Source: JAEYOM01 sp036260935
Lineage (GTDB): Bacteria; Bacillota; Clostridia; Acetivibrionales; DTU013
Assembly (NCBI GenBank): GCA_036260935.1
Contig: DATALQ010000014.1
Coordinates: 90,647 to 154,646, forward strand
Direction: 5' to 3'
Length of the DNA: 64,000 nucleotides
Numbering within the stretch: position 1 is the stretch's first letter; each line of letters begins with the position of its first letter. The translations under genes and the position numbers were made by a program. Positions 9,417-18,465 of the stretch are shown here, in pieces. The notes under the pieces are model-generated. The model made no database searches. It worked only from the letters and a program-made list of their open reading frames with translations, and was not told the origin of the DNA.

Positions 9417-10995
9417 TGATGAACAGATAATGATCGAGTCGGTACGGCACATAGTAGAAAACGAGTTCAGCAACATAAGGGTTATCGAGACTGCCAGATC
9501 GGGACGGGAAGCGATAGAGAAAACGCTGACTGTTAAGCCGGATATAATTCTGACGGATATCAAGATGCCGGGCATAAATGGACTTGATGCAATCAAGGAA
9601 ATCAAGAAGGTCCATAATGACATCAAGATTGTTATAGTATCCGTTTACGAATTTTTTGAATACGCTAAACAGGCTGTTGAACTGGGAGTCAGTGAATACC
9701 TGATAAAGCCTGTAAAAAAGGAAAGGCTGGTCGATACCTTACAGAGGATTATAGCCCAGCTCGATGCCGAAAGGCGTAAGTATAGCTGGGAGCTCGAGGC
9801 AAAAGAGAGGATTGAAAAGATGCTCTCCGCCGTTGAGCATAGCTTCATTTATTCATTGCTTTTTACTCAGGTGCGAAAGACCGATATAATCAAGTACAAG
9901 AAAGAGTTTTTTGATATAGACAACGAGACAGGCTTCATTTTCGTGCTTATGTTCGGTAAAAAAGGCGGAAGCGGCAATTACGAAGCGCAATTGGAGGATA
10001 GCCTGGACAATCAGGAGATTTATACCCTTTTTAAGGATAACTTGAAGTACAGGTGCAAGTGCATAGTAGGCCCGGTAATGCTGGACAGAGTAGTCGTTTA
10101 CGTCGCACAGAGCATTGAAGATCTGTATCGGCAGAGAGTGCAGGCCATAACCTGCATAGAAGATATAATGCGCTTACTCGAGGAAAAGTATGATATCGAA
10201 TTCAAGGTTGGAATAGGCAGAATCCACAACGACCAGGACATTATGATTTCGTATCAGGAAGCGCTGAAGGCGCTCAACTGCAATGAGGGCGGCAGAATAG
10301 TACATATAGACGATATTGCTCCAAACGTTTACAACGTGGGATTTGAGACCGCGGCGCAGGAGCACAAACTGATTATCGCCCTCGAAAACGGTGATGTGCA
10401 TAAATGTTTGACGATTTTGTCCGATATTTTCCGTAAATATCCTAATTTTTTCGAACAGGAGAACCTTCATTACAGGATTATAGAAATGATGGCGGCGGTC
10501 CGCCAGGTCGCTACGGAAAACGGCATAAACGACAATGTTGAACCCGGATACTTTATTAAACAGATTTTAAGCTGCAAAACACGGGAAGAGTTTGAACGGA
10601 TATGTACAGAGGAGATAAGGAATATAGCCGGTGCAATTGGCACCCGTAAAAAATGCAACATCGGAAAAATTGTTGAAAAGACTAATATGCTGATAAATGA
10701 AAGGTTCAGCCAGGATTTGAACCTGGACGATATTTCAAAGGAGCTCTATGTCAGCCCCCAATATTTAAGCCGGCTGTATAAGAACGAAACGGGTGAAAAT
10801 TTCATCGAAAGGTTAACTGCAGTCAGAATAGAAAATGCGAAAAAGCTGATGAAGGAAAGCAAGTATTCTATAAAAGAGATCTGTTTCATGTCAGGATATT
10901 GTGACCCCAATTATTTCAGCAAATTGTTCAAAAAACACGAGGGGATATCACCCACGACCTATCTGAAACTGATTTGGGAGGACGTTAAGCGCTAA
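9394..10995 (+). CDS. YesN-type response regulator with AraC DNA-binding domain
   Basis: The protein of about 533 residues has an N-terminal receiver domain with the acidic pair near the start and Asp55 in DIILTDIKMPG. It ends with a double helix-turn-helix AraC domain (last ~100 residues, LNLDDISKELYVSPQYLSRL and the second motif near SGYCDPNYFSK). The start is uncertain. GTG at 9394, with AAGGGG upstream, gives a usual N-terminus and a 23-bp overlap with the kinase; upstream GTG codons at 9382 and 9385 are possible. It probably activates the adjacent sugar-uptake genes. A duplicated hairpin begins at its last codons. Confidence 0.93.
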   Translation: MYSLMVCDDEQIMIESVRHIVENEFSNIRVIETARSGREAIEKTLTVKPDIILTDIKMPGINGLDAIKEIKKVHNDIKIVIVSVYEFFEYAKQAVELGVSEYLIKPVKKERLVDTLQRIIAQLDAERRKYSWELEAKERIEKMLSAVEHSFIYSLLFTQVRKTDIIKYKKEFFDIDNETGFIFVLMFGKKGGSGNYEAQLEDSLDNQEIYTLFKDNLKYRCKCIVGPVMLDRVVVYVAQSIEDLYRQRVQAITCIEDIMRLLEEKYDIEFKVGIGRIHNDQDIMISYQEALKALNCNEGGRIVHIDDIAPNVYNVGFETAAQEHKLIIALENGDVHKCLTILSDIFRKYPNFFEQENLHYRIIEMMAAVRQVATENGINDNVEPGYFIKQILSCKTREEFERICTEEIRNIAGAIGTRKKCNIGKIVEKTNMLINERFSQDLNLDDISKELYVSPQYLSRLYKNETGENFIERLTAVRIENAKKLMKESKYSIKEICFMSGYCDPNYFSKLFKKHEGISPTTYLKLIWEDVKR

Positions 10996-11067
10996 CGGCG
11001 CGGATTTCCGCTAAAACGTCCATGAAGGACGTTAAGCGCTAACGGCGCGGATTTCCGCTAAAACGTC
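10981..11067. repeat. Two tandem 40-bp hairpin-forming repeats
   Basis: An identical 40-bp unit lies at 10981-11020 and again at 11028-11067. Each unit is itself partly self-complementary, with GACGTT at one end, AACGTC at the other and inner GCG/CGC pairs. The first copy contains the last codons and stop of the response regulator gene, so the second looks like a duplication of the gene's 3' end. There is no T tail, so a simple terminator is unlikely. The unit was not seen elsewhere in the window. Confidence 0.85.
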
Positions 11068-11095
11068 TGCGGGAGGATTGTGAGGAGGTTCGGTT

Positions 11096-12118
11096 GTGAA
11101 GAAGATAGTTGTATTATTGCTGGCTATGATTTTTGTGCTTTCATACGGCTGCATGTCGGACGAGACCCTCAATAGTAAGGATAACGTACGGAAAATAGGT
11201 TTCATCTATGAGACAATGACTGTGGAACGATGGCAGAGGGATCGTGACATATTTGTTGCCAAAGCTGAGAACCTTGGCGCCCAGGTCATTGTGAAGGATG
11301 CATATGAGGATAGCGATCGTCAAAGAGAGATCGGTATCGAAATGATCGATCAGGGGGTCGATGTGCTTGTTATCGTCGCATTCGATAAGGACAGTCTCAA
11401 GGACCTTGTCAAATATGCGCACGCCCATAATGTCAAGGTAATTGCGTATGATCGCATGATAAGGGACGTCGACGTCGACTTTTACATATCGTTCAACAAT
11501 TCGGAAGTAGGGCGTTTGATGGGCAAATCGGCGACGGAGCATGTACCTGAAGGGAATTATCTGATTCTGAACGGCTCGTACAGGGATAACAATTCCTTCA
11601 TGTTTAACGAAGGATATCAAAGCATCATTAAGCCATTTATAGACAAAGGCAGGATAAACGTTGTCGGAGAGACCTGGATAGATGCCTGGCGTGATAAAGG
11701 TTCCTATGATTATGTAAGCAATGTCCTTAACAGCGGACAGAAGGTTGACGCTATAATTGCGGCAAATGACCAGCTTGCGGAGGGCGCGATAACCGCTTTG
11801 AGCGAAAACAGGCTTGCAGGCAAGGTGTTTGTTACGGGGCAGGACGCGGAACTGGGTGCATGTCAGAGAATAGTCGAGGGGACGCAGGGTTCCACGGTTT
11901 ACAAGCCTATCAATATCCTTGCGGAAGGAGCGGCCGATATTGCCGTAAAAATGGCTGCAAGCGAAGATATTGGCCCATGTGAAGCCATATCGAACGGGAC
12001 ATATGATATTCGCTGCAGGATTTATCAGCCGCAGCTTGTTACGAAGGATAATATTGATGCTACGGTTATAAAGGACGGCTTTTTTACCGCAGAGCAGGTA
12101 TACGCAAACTTACCCTAG
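11096..12118 (+). CDS. Sugar-binding lipoprotein (XylF/ChvE-like)
   Basis: The 340-residue protein starts at GTG 11096 with GAGGAGG 7 bp upstream. It has a lipoprotein signal with Cys at about residue 19 (YGC), then a type I periplasmic-binding fold. The blocks IAYDRMI, YISFNNSEVG and TGQDAELGACQRI are characteristic of D-xylose-binding proteins. No permease or ATPase gene follows, so it either supplies the transporter at 2.6-6.7 kb with a second specificity or serves the sensing system. It is co-directional with the sensor genes, but a repeat pair separates it from them. Confidence 0.85.
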   Translation: MKKIVVLLLAMIFVLSYGCMSDETLNSKDNVRKIGFIYETMTVERWQRDRDIFVAKAENLGAQVIVKDAYEDSDRQREIGIEMIDQGVDVLVIVAFDKDSLKDLVKYAHAHNVKVIAYDRMIRDVDVDFYISFNNSEVGRLMGKSATEHVPEGNYLILNGSYRDNNSFMFNEGYQSIIKPFIDKGRINVVGETWIDAWRDKGSYDYVSNVLNSGQKVDAIIAANDQLAEGAITALSENRLAGKVFVTGQDAELGACQRIVEGTQGSTVYKPINILAEGAADIAVKMAASEDIGPCEAISNGTYDIRCRIYQPQLVTKDNIDATVIKDGFFTAEQVYANLP

Positions 12119-12160
12119 AATAAACGGTACAAAAAAGACCTTACACGGAAGGGTGATTGC

Positions 12161-12991
12161 TTGGATCAACTTATTTCGGTATATTACATATTTGCACTGT
12201 CTTCAGGAATATTCTGCCTGGGCTGCCTTTTTACCACGGCCCGGGATAATAAAAACGAGGCTGTCAGGCTCTATTTTCTTTTCTATTCGGCGTTTTCAGC
12301 CTTTATGCTGGCTACCGTGCTGAGAGCTTACCTGCAGAACCCTATTTTTACATTGCTGCAGTTTTTTACGGTATTTTCATCGCTCTATATACTTGCATGC
12401 CTCATCAACAAGGTGCTGCTGGTGCCTGCTGCAACAAAAATCAATATCCTGCTGCTTTGTGTTACGTTGGCAGCCTTTGTTTTAAGCGTTCTGGACCAGT
12501 TTTACCTCGGTGTGGGTGCGGATGAGGCCTCCTATGCGGTCATGCTCATTTACTATCTGGGCGCTTACATTAAGTTCAGAAAAAATGTTATCAACGAAAA
12601 CCTGAAGAAAGCAATGAAACATACCTTTTGGAGCATGCTCCTGTTTGTGCCGGGCATAGCGCTGGATGAAATAATTCTTTCCGGGGGTTCAAATCTTCGT
12701 ATTGTTCCTGTGTTCTATGCATGTATAGGTATTTACTCAGTCCTTTCCTTCCTGAAGATCAGCGATTCCATCCAGAACAACAAGTATATGGTGCCTGAGG
12801 ATTTGATCCGGCGTTTTGGGATCACCGATCGGGAAGCGGAGGTAATGGAGCTGCTGCTGAAGGGGCTGAGCTACAATAAGATTGCCGATCAACTGGTAAT
12901 CTCAATTTCAACGGTACGGACCCATGTCACCAATCTATACAAAAAAGTATCTGTTAATTCAAGGTATGAATTGTACAATCTGTTTGAATAA
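12161..12991 (+). CDS. Membrane-bound LuxR-family regulator
   Basis: The 276-residue protein starts at TTG 12161. About seven hydrophobic segments fill residues 1-205, then a LuxR/GerE helix-turn-helix takes up the last ~65 (GITDREAEVMELLLKGLSYNKIADQL, cut here into the scissors-like ITDREAEV and SISTVRTHV blocks). Having the DNA-binding domain fused to a multi-pass membrane sensor means it probably detects a membrane or extracellular cue and binds DNA from the membrane. It lies before an ABC ATPase/FtsX permease pair and probably regulates it. The signal is unknown. Confidence 0.85.
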   Translation: MDQLISVYYIFALSSGIFCLGCLFTTARDNKNEAVRLYFLFYSAFSAFMLATVLRAYLQNPIFTLLQFFTVFSSLYILACLINKVLLVPAATKINILLLCVTLAAFVLSVLDQFYLGVGADEASYAVMLIYYLGAYIKFRKNVINENLKKAMKHTFWSMLLFVPGIALDEIILSGGSNLRIVPVFYACIGIYSVLSFLKISDSIQNNKYMVPEDLIRRFGITDREAEVMELLLKGLSYNKIADQLVISISTVRTHVTNLYKKVSVNSRYELYNLFE

Positions 12992-13179
12992 GCTATAAAC
13001 CGCGACAGTCACATATCACCTGTCTAAAACGCCTGTCTGACGGCATCGTATCAAAGTATGAGTGCTCCAAATACACAAAATCATATAAAAATACCATTAC
13101 AAATAGAACGAATATCCGATTTTTTTTCGTGTTTTTTTGCTGTACGCTGAAGTTGAAAAAAATACGGAGGTCGGTCAGA

Positions 13180-13905
13180 ATGAAGAATATAGCTGATAGG
13201 TTTGGCAAGAGCAAAGAAGACAGGGAATTCATCATACTGAAGAATGTGGTGAAATCCTTCCAGTCGGGTGAGGGAGCAGTTGAAATATTGAAAAATATTT
13301 CAATCAATATCAAAAGAGGAGAGTTTGTTGGTGTGTTCGGTAAGTCCGGAAGCGGTAAGAGCACACTGTTGAATGTACTGACAGGCATTGACAGACCGAC
13401 AGAAGGGGAGGTATGGATCGATACCAGTCCCATTCATAAATACAGTGAGTCTGAAATGGCATTGCTTCGAGGCGGGAATATCGGGATCGTCTTTCAATTT
13501 TTTCAGCTCCTGCCCATGCTGACTTTATTGGAAAATGTCATTCTTCCCATGGATTTCAGCAGAAAAATCAATAAGAACGACAGACGAGAAAGGGCAATGC
13601 TGCTGCTCCGCAAGCTGGGTATTGAAGAACACGCGCATAAATATCCTACCGCCGTTTCAGGTGGGCAGCAGCAGCGGGCTGCGATTGCCAGGGCATTGGC
13701 AAATGACCCGGACATCATCATAGCTGATGAGCCTACCGGAAACCTTGATTCGGTTACTTCCAAAGCCATATTCAGTATTTTCAAAGAGTTGGCAGCAGAG
13801 GGGAAAACAATTATCATTGTTACTCACGATAACAGCGTCCGGGATGAGTTTTCCAGGGTGATCCGGATATCTGACGGAGTTGTTTCCCATGAGGAGGTTT
13901 GCTAA
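13180..13905 (+). CDS. ABC transporter ATP-binding protein (MacB/LolD type)
   Basis: The 241-residue ATPase has Walker A FGKSGSGKST, signature VSGGQQQRAAIARAL, Walker B IIIADEPTGNLD and the switch His in IIVTHD. These are the marks of the FtsX-partner ATPase class used for lipoprotein export, peptide-antibiotic resistance and cell-wall control. The start ATG 13180 has GGAGG 9 bp upstream; an in-frame ATG at 13129 lacks one. The stop overlaps the start of the permease gene (TAATG), showing translational coupling. Confidence 0.95.
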   Translation: MKNIADRFGKSKEDREFIILKNVVKSFQSGEGAVEILKNISINIKRGEFVGVFGKSGSGKSTLLNVLTGIDRPTEGEVWIDTSPIHKYSESEMALLRGGNIGIVFQFFQLLPMLTLLENVILPMDFSRKINKNDRRERAMLLLRKLGIEEHAHKYPTAVSGGQQQRAAIARALANDPDIIIADEPTGNLDSVTSKAIFSIFKELAAEGKTIIIVTHDNSVRDEFSRVIRISDGVVSHEEVC

Positions 13906-16304
13906 TGATGAATACAATGATTAAAAAAATGCTCATGGATCTGCTCGCTAATAAAATAAAAACTGCCCTTATTATGCTCACGCTGTTTGTGGGTTCCATG
14001 TCGGTAGGAATTGTAGCAATGTTCGGCAGCTTTTTTGTACCCGAGGCGAACAGGATCTACCAAAATGCTCAGCCCCACGATATTGTAATCAGAACCGGCG
14101 GTTTCAGCCCGGAAATACTCGGCGAAATCAGGAGTCTGCCTGAAGTAGAAAGCGCGGAAGCCAGAAGAAGGCTGACCGCAAGGCTGGCGGCGGGAAACAA
14201 AAAAATCAACATGAACCTAATTGTTCTGGGAGATACCAATACAATAGATATTCTAAGGAAAAGTGACGGGTCCGATAACCTGCCCAAGCTGTCAGAAAAT
14301 GAACTGTATCTTGAAAGAGCTGTACTGAAGGATGTGAATAAAAAGCAGGGTGATACCGCAGAAGTTATCCTGGAGGGAAACAGGGCATTCAAACTCAAGA
14401 TCAGGGAAATCGTCTATGACGCGGTTACGGAGCCCTACACACTTGAAGGCGACATCACAGCCTACATCAATCAGGATACCTTGAAGCTGCTTACAGGTTT
14501 GGAAGGCTTCAATGAAGTGCTGATCAGGGCGGTGGGAGATAATTCAAGCAGGGAAAGGAATGCGCTGGTAGCAAGAAAAGCTGGCGATTTGCTGGAATCC
14601 AGGGGTATTACAGTAAACGAAACGGAAGTGCCGCAGCCCGGAACCTTTTATGCCACACAGGCTTTGAACGCCATTACAATTATCATGACGCTGATCGGCA
14701 GCCTTTCAATACTGCTTGGTGTTTCCCTCATCGTAAACATCATCAACAGTATGATGCTGCAGCACATCCGTCAAATCGGCATCATGAAGGCGATTGGCGG
14801 CAGCACCACGCAGGTTGGCCTGATGTATTTCGGCATGATTCTGGCTGCGGGACTTGCAGTATTTGCCGCAGCCCTGCCTTTGTCGGCCCTGGCAGGCTAT
14901 GCAGTTTGCACGATGCTCGCGGGGCTCATGAATATGGATCTGGCAGGCATGAGGCTTCCCCTTTCGGTGGTACTGGTTCAGCTGGCCGGAGCTGTTCTTA
15001 TGCCGCTGACAGCTGCATCGGTGCCCATTCTGAAGAGTGCCGGGTCAACGGTTTATGACGCTTTAAACAATAATATAAAGGGAGCTTCTTTTAAAAATAT
15101 TCCACTGGTGAATTTTCTTGCAAAGAAGATAAGCCTGCCGCCTGTACTGTTGGTTTCCATGCGAAACAATTTTCGCAACAAAGGAAGAATGCTGCTTACA
15201 CTTGGGGCGCTGACTCTTTCGGGGACAATTCTGATAACCGGCATCAACCTGCAAAAAGGCTTTTCAAAGGCCATTGAAGACGCCGGTTTTCTCATGCCCG
15301 ATGGAATACTTACTCTGTCTGAGTATGAAAAAGCAGGCAGAATAGAAGAGATCGCCAAAGGGGTGAAGGGCCTTGAAACAGTAGAGGCGTGGGGCTTTTG
15401 CGCCGGACGCCTGATTGAAGAGACAACCGGCAGCTCCAAAAAGGTAAGGCTTATGGCACCAAAACCCGGCTCTGTTATTTTTGACAGCGTTAAGGCGGAA
15501 AAGAAGCTGACGGCAGGAAGGCTGATAAAGGATGACAGCAAAAACGAGATTGTTATCAGCAGCCACCTGACGGAGCTATATCCGGATATCGGTGTGGGCG
15601 ATTCCGTCACGATCAGCATAAATGGAAAGCCGGTAGTCTTTAGGGTAGCAGGTGTAATCAGCCTGTTCGGCCGCCCTGCTGACCCTGTGCTGATAGCAGG
15701 ATACAGGTATTTGAACGGCTTGCTTGCGGGTGAGGATATGGTAATTGATTTAAGAGGGCTTACAACACAACATACCGAGGAGTATCAGAACCTGGTATTT
15801 TCTGAAATAGAAAAGCGGCTGAACAAAAACGGTATCACAGTCGCCGAAACAAACCTGGGGGAAGCCATGCTGGAGCAGTTCAACACTTCAGCCTCCATTA
15901 CTGTTATTCTTTTGATGTTTTTGGCGGTTATGACCGGATTCGTTGGAACCATCGGCTTGTCGGGGACACTGAGCATCAATGTGCTTGAGCGCGCCAGGGA
16001 ATTCGGCGTCATGCGTTCGATAGGCGCCGCCAATACGAAGCTGAACCGGATGATCGTTCTGGAGGGGATCCTTCTTAGCATAACAGCATGGATTCTGGGT
16101 ATCCTTCTGGCAATTCCACTGACCGTTCTTTCGGGAAAGATGCTGGGAGAAGCACTAATGGGAACAGCTGTCGGCTTTCATTTGAATTTGCCCGGGGTTA
16201 TCGGCTGGCTGGTTGTTTCCGTTGCCGGTGCATACCTTGCAGGCTTGCTGCCCTGTATCAAAGTAAACAGGATGGTGATAAGGGAAGTGCTTTCCTATGA
16301 ATAG
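13905..16304 (+). CDS. FtsX-family ABC permease, two FtsX domains
   Basis: The 799-residue protein starts at ATG 13905, overlapping the ATPase stop, with GAGGAGG upstream. It has an N-terminal membrane helix, a large extracellular domain (~45-245), three membrane helices (~255-375), a second helix and extracellular domain, and three C-terminal helices. The doubled FtsX architecture is common in Gram-positive BceB-like and lipoprotein-release-like permeases. With the preceding ATPase it forms a mechanotransmission-type exporter acting on membrane-embedded substrates. Substrate unknown; the LuxR membrane regulator upstream is the likely controller. Confidence 0.92.
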   Translation: MMNTMIKKMLMDLLANKIKTALIMLTLFVGSMSVGIVAMFGSFFVPEANRIYQNAQPHDIVIRTGGFSPEILGEIRSLPEVESAEARRRLTARLAAGNKKINMNLIVLGDTNTIDILRKSDGSDNLPKLSENELYLERAVLKDVNKKQGDTAEVILEGNRAFKLKIREIVYDAVTEPYTLEGDITAYINQDTLKLLTGLEGFNEVLIRAVGDNSSRERNALVARKAGDLLESRGITVNETEVPQPGTFYATQALNAITIIMTLIGSLSILLGVSLIVNIINSMMLQHIRQIGIMKAIGGSTTQVGLMYFGMILAAGLAVFAAALPLSALAGYAVCTMLAGLMNMDLAGMRLPLSVVLVQLAGAVLMPLTAASVPILKSAGSTVYDALNNNIKGASFKNIPLVNFLAKKISLPPVLLVSMRNNFRNKGRMLLTLGALTLSGTILITGINLQKGFSKAIEDAGFLMPDGILTLSEYEKAGRIEEIAKGVKGLETVEAWGFCAGRLIEETTGSSKKVRLMAPKPGSVIFDSVKAEKKLTAGRLIKDDSKNEIVISSHLTELYPDIGVGDSVTISINGKPVVFRVAGVISLFGRPADPVLIAGYRYLNGLLAGEDMVIDLRGLTTQHTEEYQNLVFSEIEKRLNKNGITVAETNLGEAMLEQFNTSASITVILLMFLAVMTGFVGTIGLSGTLSINVLERAREFGVMRSIGAANTKLNRMIVLEGILLSITAWILGILLAIPLTVLSGKMLGEALMGTAVGFHLNLPGVIGWLVVSVAGAYLAGLLPCIKVNRMVIREVLSYE

Positions 16305-16327
16305 CAGCATTTGCGTGTCGAATAATG

Positions 16328-16356
16328 TTGAAAATTGTCGAACGTGTTGCTATAAT
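16328..16356 (+). promoter_or_regulatory. Sigma-70-type promoter of the chemoreceptor gene
   Basis: TTGAAA at 16328-16333 and TATAAT at 16351-16356 are separated by exactly 17 bp. This is a near-consensus housekeeping promoter located 47 bp before the ATG at 16403 that has the strong ribosome site. Confidence 0.75.
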
Positions 16357-16402
16357 TAGATAATAAAGGCATCAATACCCAAGAATTTACCCAAAGGAGC
16401 GT

Positions 16403-16540
16403 ATGATAATGGAACTTAACATTAAAGATTCTATCTATGAAAAAATTTTTGGAGCATTTAAAAATCGGCACATTGATTCTATTGATAGGAGATATCTTTT
16501 CCGTATTGTTAGGTTTAATTACTACGCTGGGGGTTGGTGA
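16403..16540 (+). other. Short frame with the strong ribosome site overlapping the chemoreceptor start; probable frameshifted 5' end
   Basis: ATG 16403 (and 16409) follow AAAGGAG at 16393-16399, but the 45-codon frame stops at 16538-16540. The chemoreceptor is in the next frame. Joining the two frames at the A6T5 run 16440-16450, by removing one A, gives a continuous N-terminus that leads straight into the first membrane helix. This is either a real frameshift, a sequencing error in a homopolymer or a slippage site. Confidence 0.55.
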
Positions 16541-17909
16541 AGGGATCCGGACATTTGTTACTACCGCTGCAACAATGATGTTTAGTATGATTATATTTCT
16601 TTTTGCGATTTTCGCCATATTCGAGAAGCGGTTTCATATTAAGCTGGTAAATAGATTAAGAACAAATATTTATTTTATAGTTATCATTTATTGCGCAGTT
16701 ATCATGTCCGATACAAAAACCGCCTCCATGTGGGCCATTTCATACGTAGTCGTTCTTGTCAGTGTTTTTGCAATCACTTTAGGCGAATTTTTTGCAATCA
16801 ATCTGGTTGGTGCTGCAGCATGTATGGCTTCTATCATTAGTGCCAATATGCTAAAGCAGCTTACGAGCAGTTATATCAGTCTGCTAGTAGTTATTGTTTT
16901 TGCCTATTTTCTCAGGAAGGCATTCAACAATATCACCGAAGGGCTGATAACAACTCTAAATGATGTGAAAACGGCTATGAAAGTACAAGATAATTTGATT
17001 ACTGCTATTAAAAATTCCACGAAAGAAGTATCTGATCAAATAGATGAATTGAAAAAAGGTTCATCGTCATTGGAAAGTTTAAACGGTTATACAGCAAATG
17101 CATCGGAGGAAATTGCTGTCGGGGTATCTGAGGAAGCAAAAAGCCTGCAGGCCGGAGTAGAAATTCTGTCGGCACTTTCCGGGAATATTGACAGTATTAT
17201 TAAGAAGTTGACGGAACTGACTACGGAAGTAAGCGCCAGGAGTGAAGAGAACAAAGCGGGTAAAGAGATAACTGATCAACTGGAGAAGACGCTTGGTAAA
17301 TCCCTGGAACTGAACAGGGACGTTTCACAAATTATTATACGTATAACCAATGACTTTGAGAAAATCATCGGTTCGGTTGATACTATCAACAACATAGCAA
17401 ATCAAACCAATTTGCTGGCATTAAACGCATCCATAGAAAGTGCAAGGGCTGGAGAGGCAGGTAAAGGTTTTGCAGTTGTTGCTGAGGAAATCCGTAAATT
17501 GTCAGAGCAGACCACGGTAGCGGCAAATGGCATTAATCATATGATACAGGATCTGAACAAACAAATCGAGGATGCTAAAGTTATCAATAAATCAATCAGT
17601 ACTCAATCGGAGGAAACCAATAAAATTATTGAAGAAACACGTACAACACTGATAACGACAATAGATTTCCTCACTGCCACTGACCGGAAACTGAACGAGA
17701 TGGATATTGCCGCAAACTCGATCATCCATCAAAAGGAAGATGTAATGGAGAAAGTGGCAGCTTTATCCGCCATTGCGGAAGAACTATCGGCGACCGCAGA
17801 AGAAGTCAGTGCAACTGTGGAGACGCAGAAACAGGACGTAGTCGGAATAAATAGCAATATTCAAATAATCGGCGGCAGTGTTGATGAATTGGTAAAGCTC
17901 ACAAACTAG
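16437..17909 (+). CDS. Methyl-accepting chemotaxis protein with multi-pass membrane N-terminus
   Basis: The 490-residue protein (from ATG 16437, which has only a weak ribosome site) has about five or six membrane helices in residues 1-160 and almost no extracellular domain. A coiled coil and the MCP signalling domain follow. The hairpin tip contains NQTNLLALNASIESARAGEAGKGFAVV, split here as NQTNLLALNAS and RAGEAGKGFAVVAEEIR. There is no HAMP domain. A receptor with only membrane helices probably reads a membrane, energy or small-molecule cue. The true start probably lies at 16403 with a frameshift; see the overlapping feature. Confidence 0.9.
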   Translation: MKKFLEHLKIGTLILLIGDIFSVLLGLITTLGVGEGIRTFVTTAATMMFSMIIFLFAIFAIFEKRFHIKLVNRLRTNIYFIVIIYCAVIMSDTKTASMWAISYVVVLVSVFAITLGEFFAINLVGAAACMASIISANMLKQLTSSYISLLVVIVFAYFLRKAFNNITEGLITTLNDVKTAMKVQDNLITAIKNSTKEVSDQIDELKKGSSSLESLNGYTANASEEIAVGVSEEAKSLQAGVEILSALSGNIDSIIKKLTELTTEVSARSEENKAGKEITDQLEKTLGKSLELNRDVSQIIIRITNDFEKIIGSVDTINNIANQTNLLALNASIESARAGEAGKGFAVVAEEIRKLSEQTTVAANGINHMIQDLNKQIEDAKVINKSISTQSEETNKIIEETRTTLITTIDFLTATDRKLNEMDIAANSIIHQKEDVMEKVAALSAIAEELSATAEEVSATVETQKQDVVGINSNIQIIGGSVDELVKLTN

Positions 17910-17960
17910 AAAGAAAGCAGCTAAACACTACCATAACAGCAGAATGGTATTCCGGGCGCC

Positions 17961-18000
17961 CAAAAAAGAAAACAGGCGCCCGTGTAATTCAGCGCCTGTT
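17961..18000 (-). terminator. Terminator of the minus-strand chemoreceptor/SpoIIAA-like operon
   Basis: AACAGGCGC at 17971-17979 pairs with GCGCCTGTT at 17992-18000. On the minus strand this stem is followed by TTCTTTTTT, a good intrinsic terminator for the gene ending at 18037. An overlapping alternative stem, CGGGCGCC 17953-17960 with 17975-17982, shares the middle arm. Confidence 0.75.
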
Positions 18001-18036
18001 AATCTTATATCCGGTTCTATGGCAAGGATCTTCAGA

Positions 18037-18429
18037 TCAGATCCCATATTCCTCTTTCAGCCAATCCAGAGCTTCTTCCTTCGTCCGGAAATACTCAGTA
18101 ACCAGTTTATCCGCATGGGATGTCTGCTGGTGGCGCTTTGCCTGGACCTTGATGGACGCCATGCCTCCGGCGGCAAATGCAAGTGCAACGCACCCTGCTG
18201 CTTCGCAGACCACATGCAGGTTAGCAAACAATTGCTGGGTCTCAGGATCAAGAATCGGCTCGAGTTTGTCAATAATCGGTACATAAGCCCATTTACCACC
18301 GAAGCTCTTTCCCTTTTTCAGCACATAATCAGTCAATTCTCTCACTGCATCCGGGGTGGACAATCCTACTCCTTCGGTAATTACAACCTTTCTTCCGGGA
18401 ACATCGTAAACATTCATCTTCCAGCTCAT
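18037..18429 (-). CDS. SpoIIAA-like (STAS/SEC14-type) small protein
   Basis: The 130-residue soluble protein has no signal or membrane segment. The strand-rich start VPGRKVVITEGVG, the central IIDKLEPILDPETQQLF and the C-terminal YFRTKEEALDWLKEE closely resemble SpoIIAA-like (STAS-related) domains, which end with a similar F-x-eeAlxWL helix. The ATG has AAGGAGG 8-9 bp upstream. It follows the chemoreceptor gene by 36 bp on the same strand and shares its terminator. This suggests a small partner that modulates or is read by the receptor, which has no ligand domain of its own. The partnership is inference. Confidence 0.65.
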   Translation of the reverse strand: MSWKMNVYDVPGRKVVITEGVGLSTPDAVRELTDYVLKKGKSFGGKWAYVPIIDKLEPILDPETQQLFANLHVVCEAAGCVALAFAAGGMASIKVQAKRHQQTSHADKLVTEYFRTKEEALDWLKEEYGI

Positions 18430-18465
18430 TGTGCCTTACCTCCTTGATTTATTGTTTTCCTTTGT

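Noticed and set aside
15053..15619. 188-residue minus-strand frame inside the FtsX permease gene
   Set aside because: Antisense to a well-supported gene, with no start signal.
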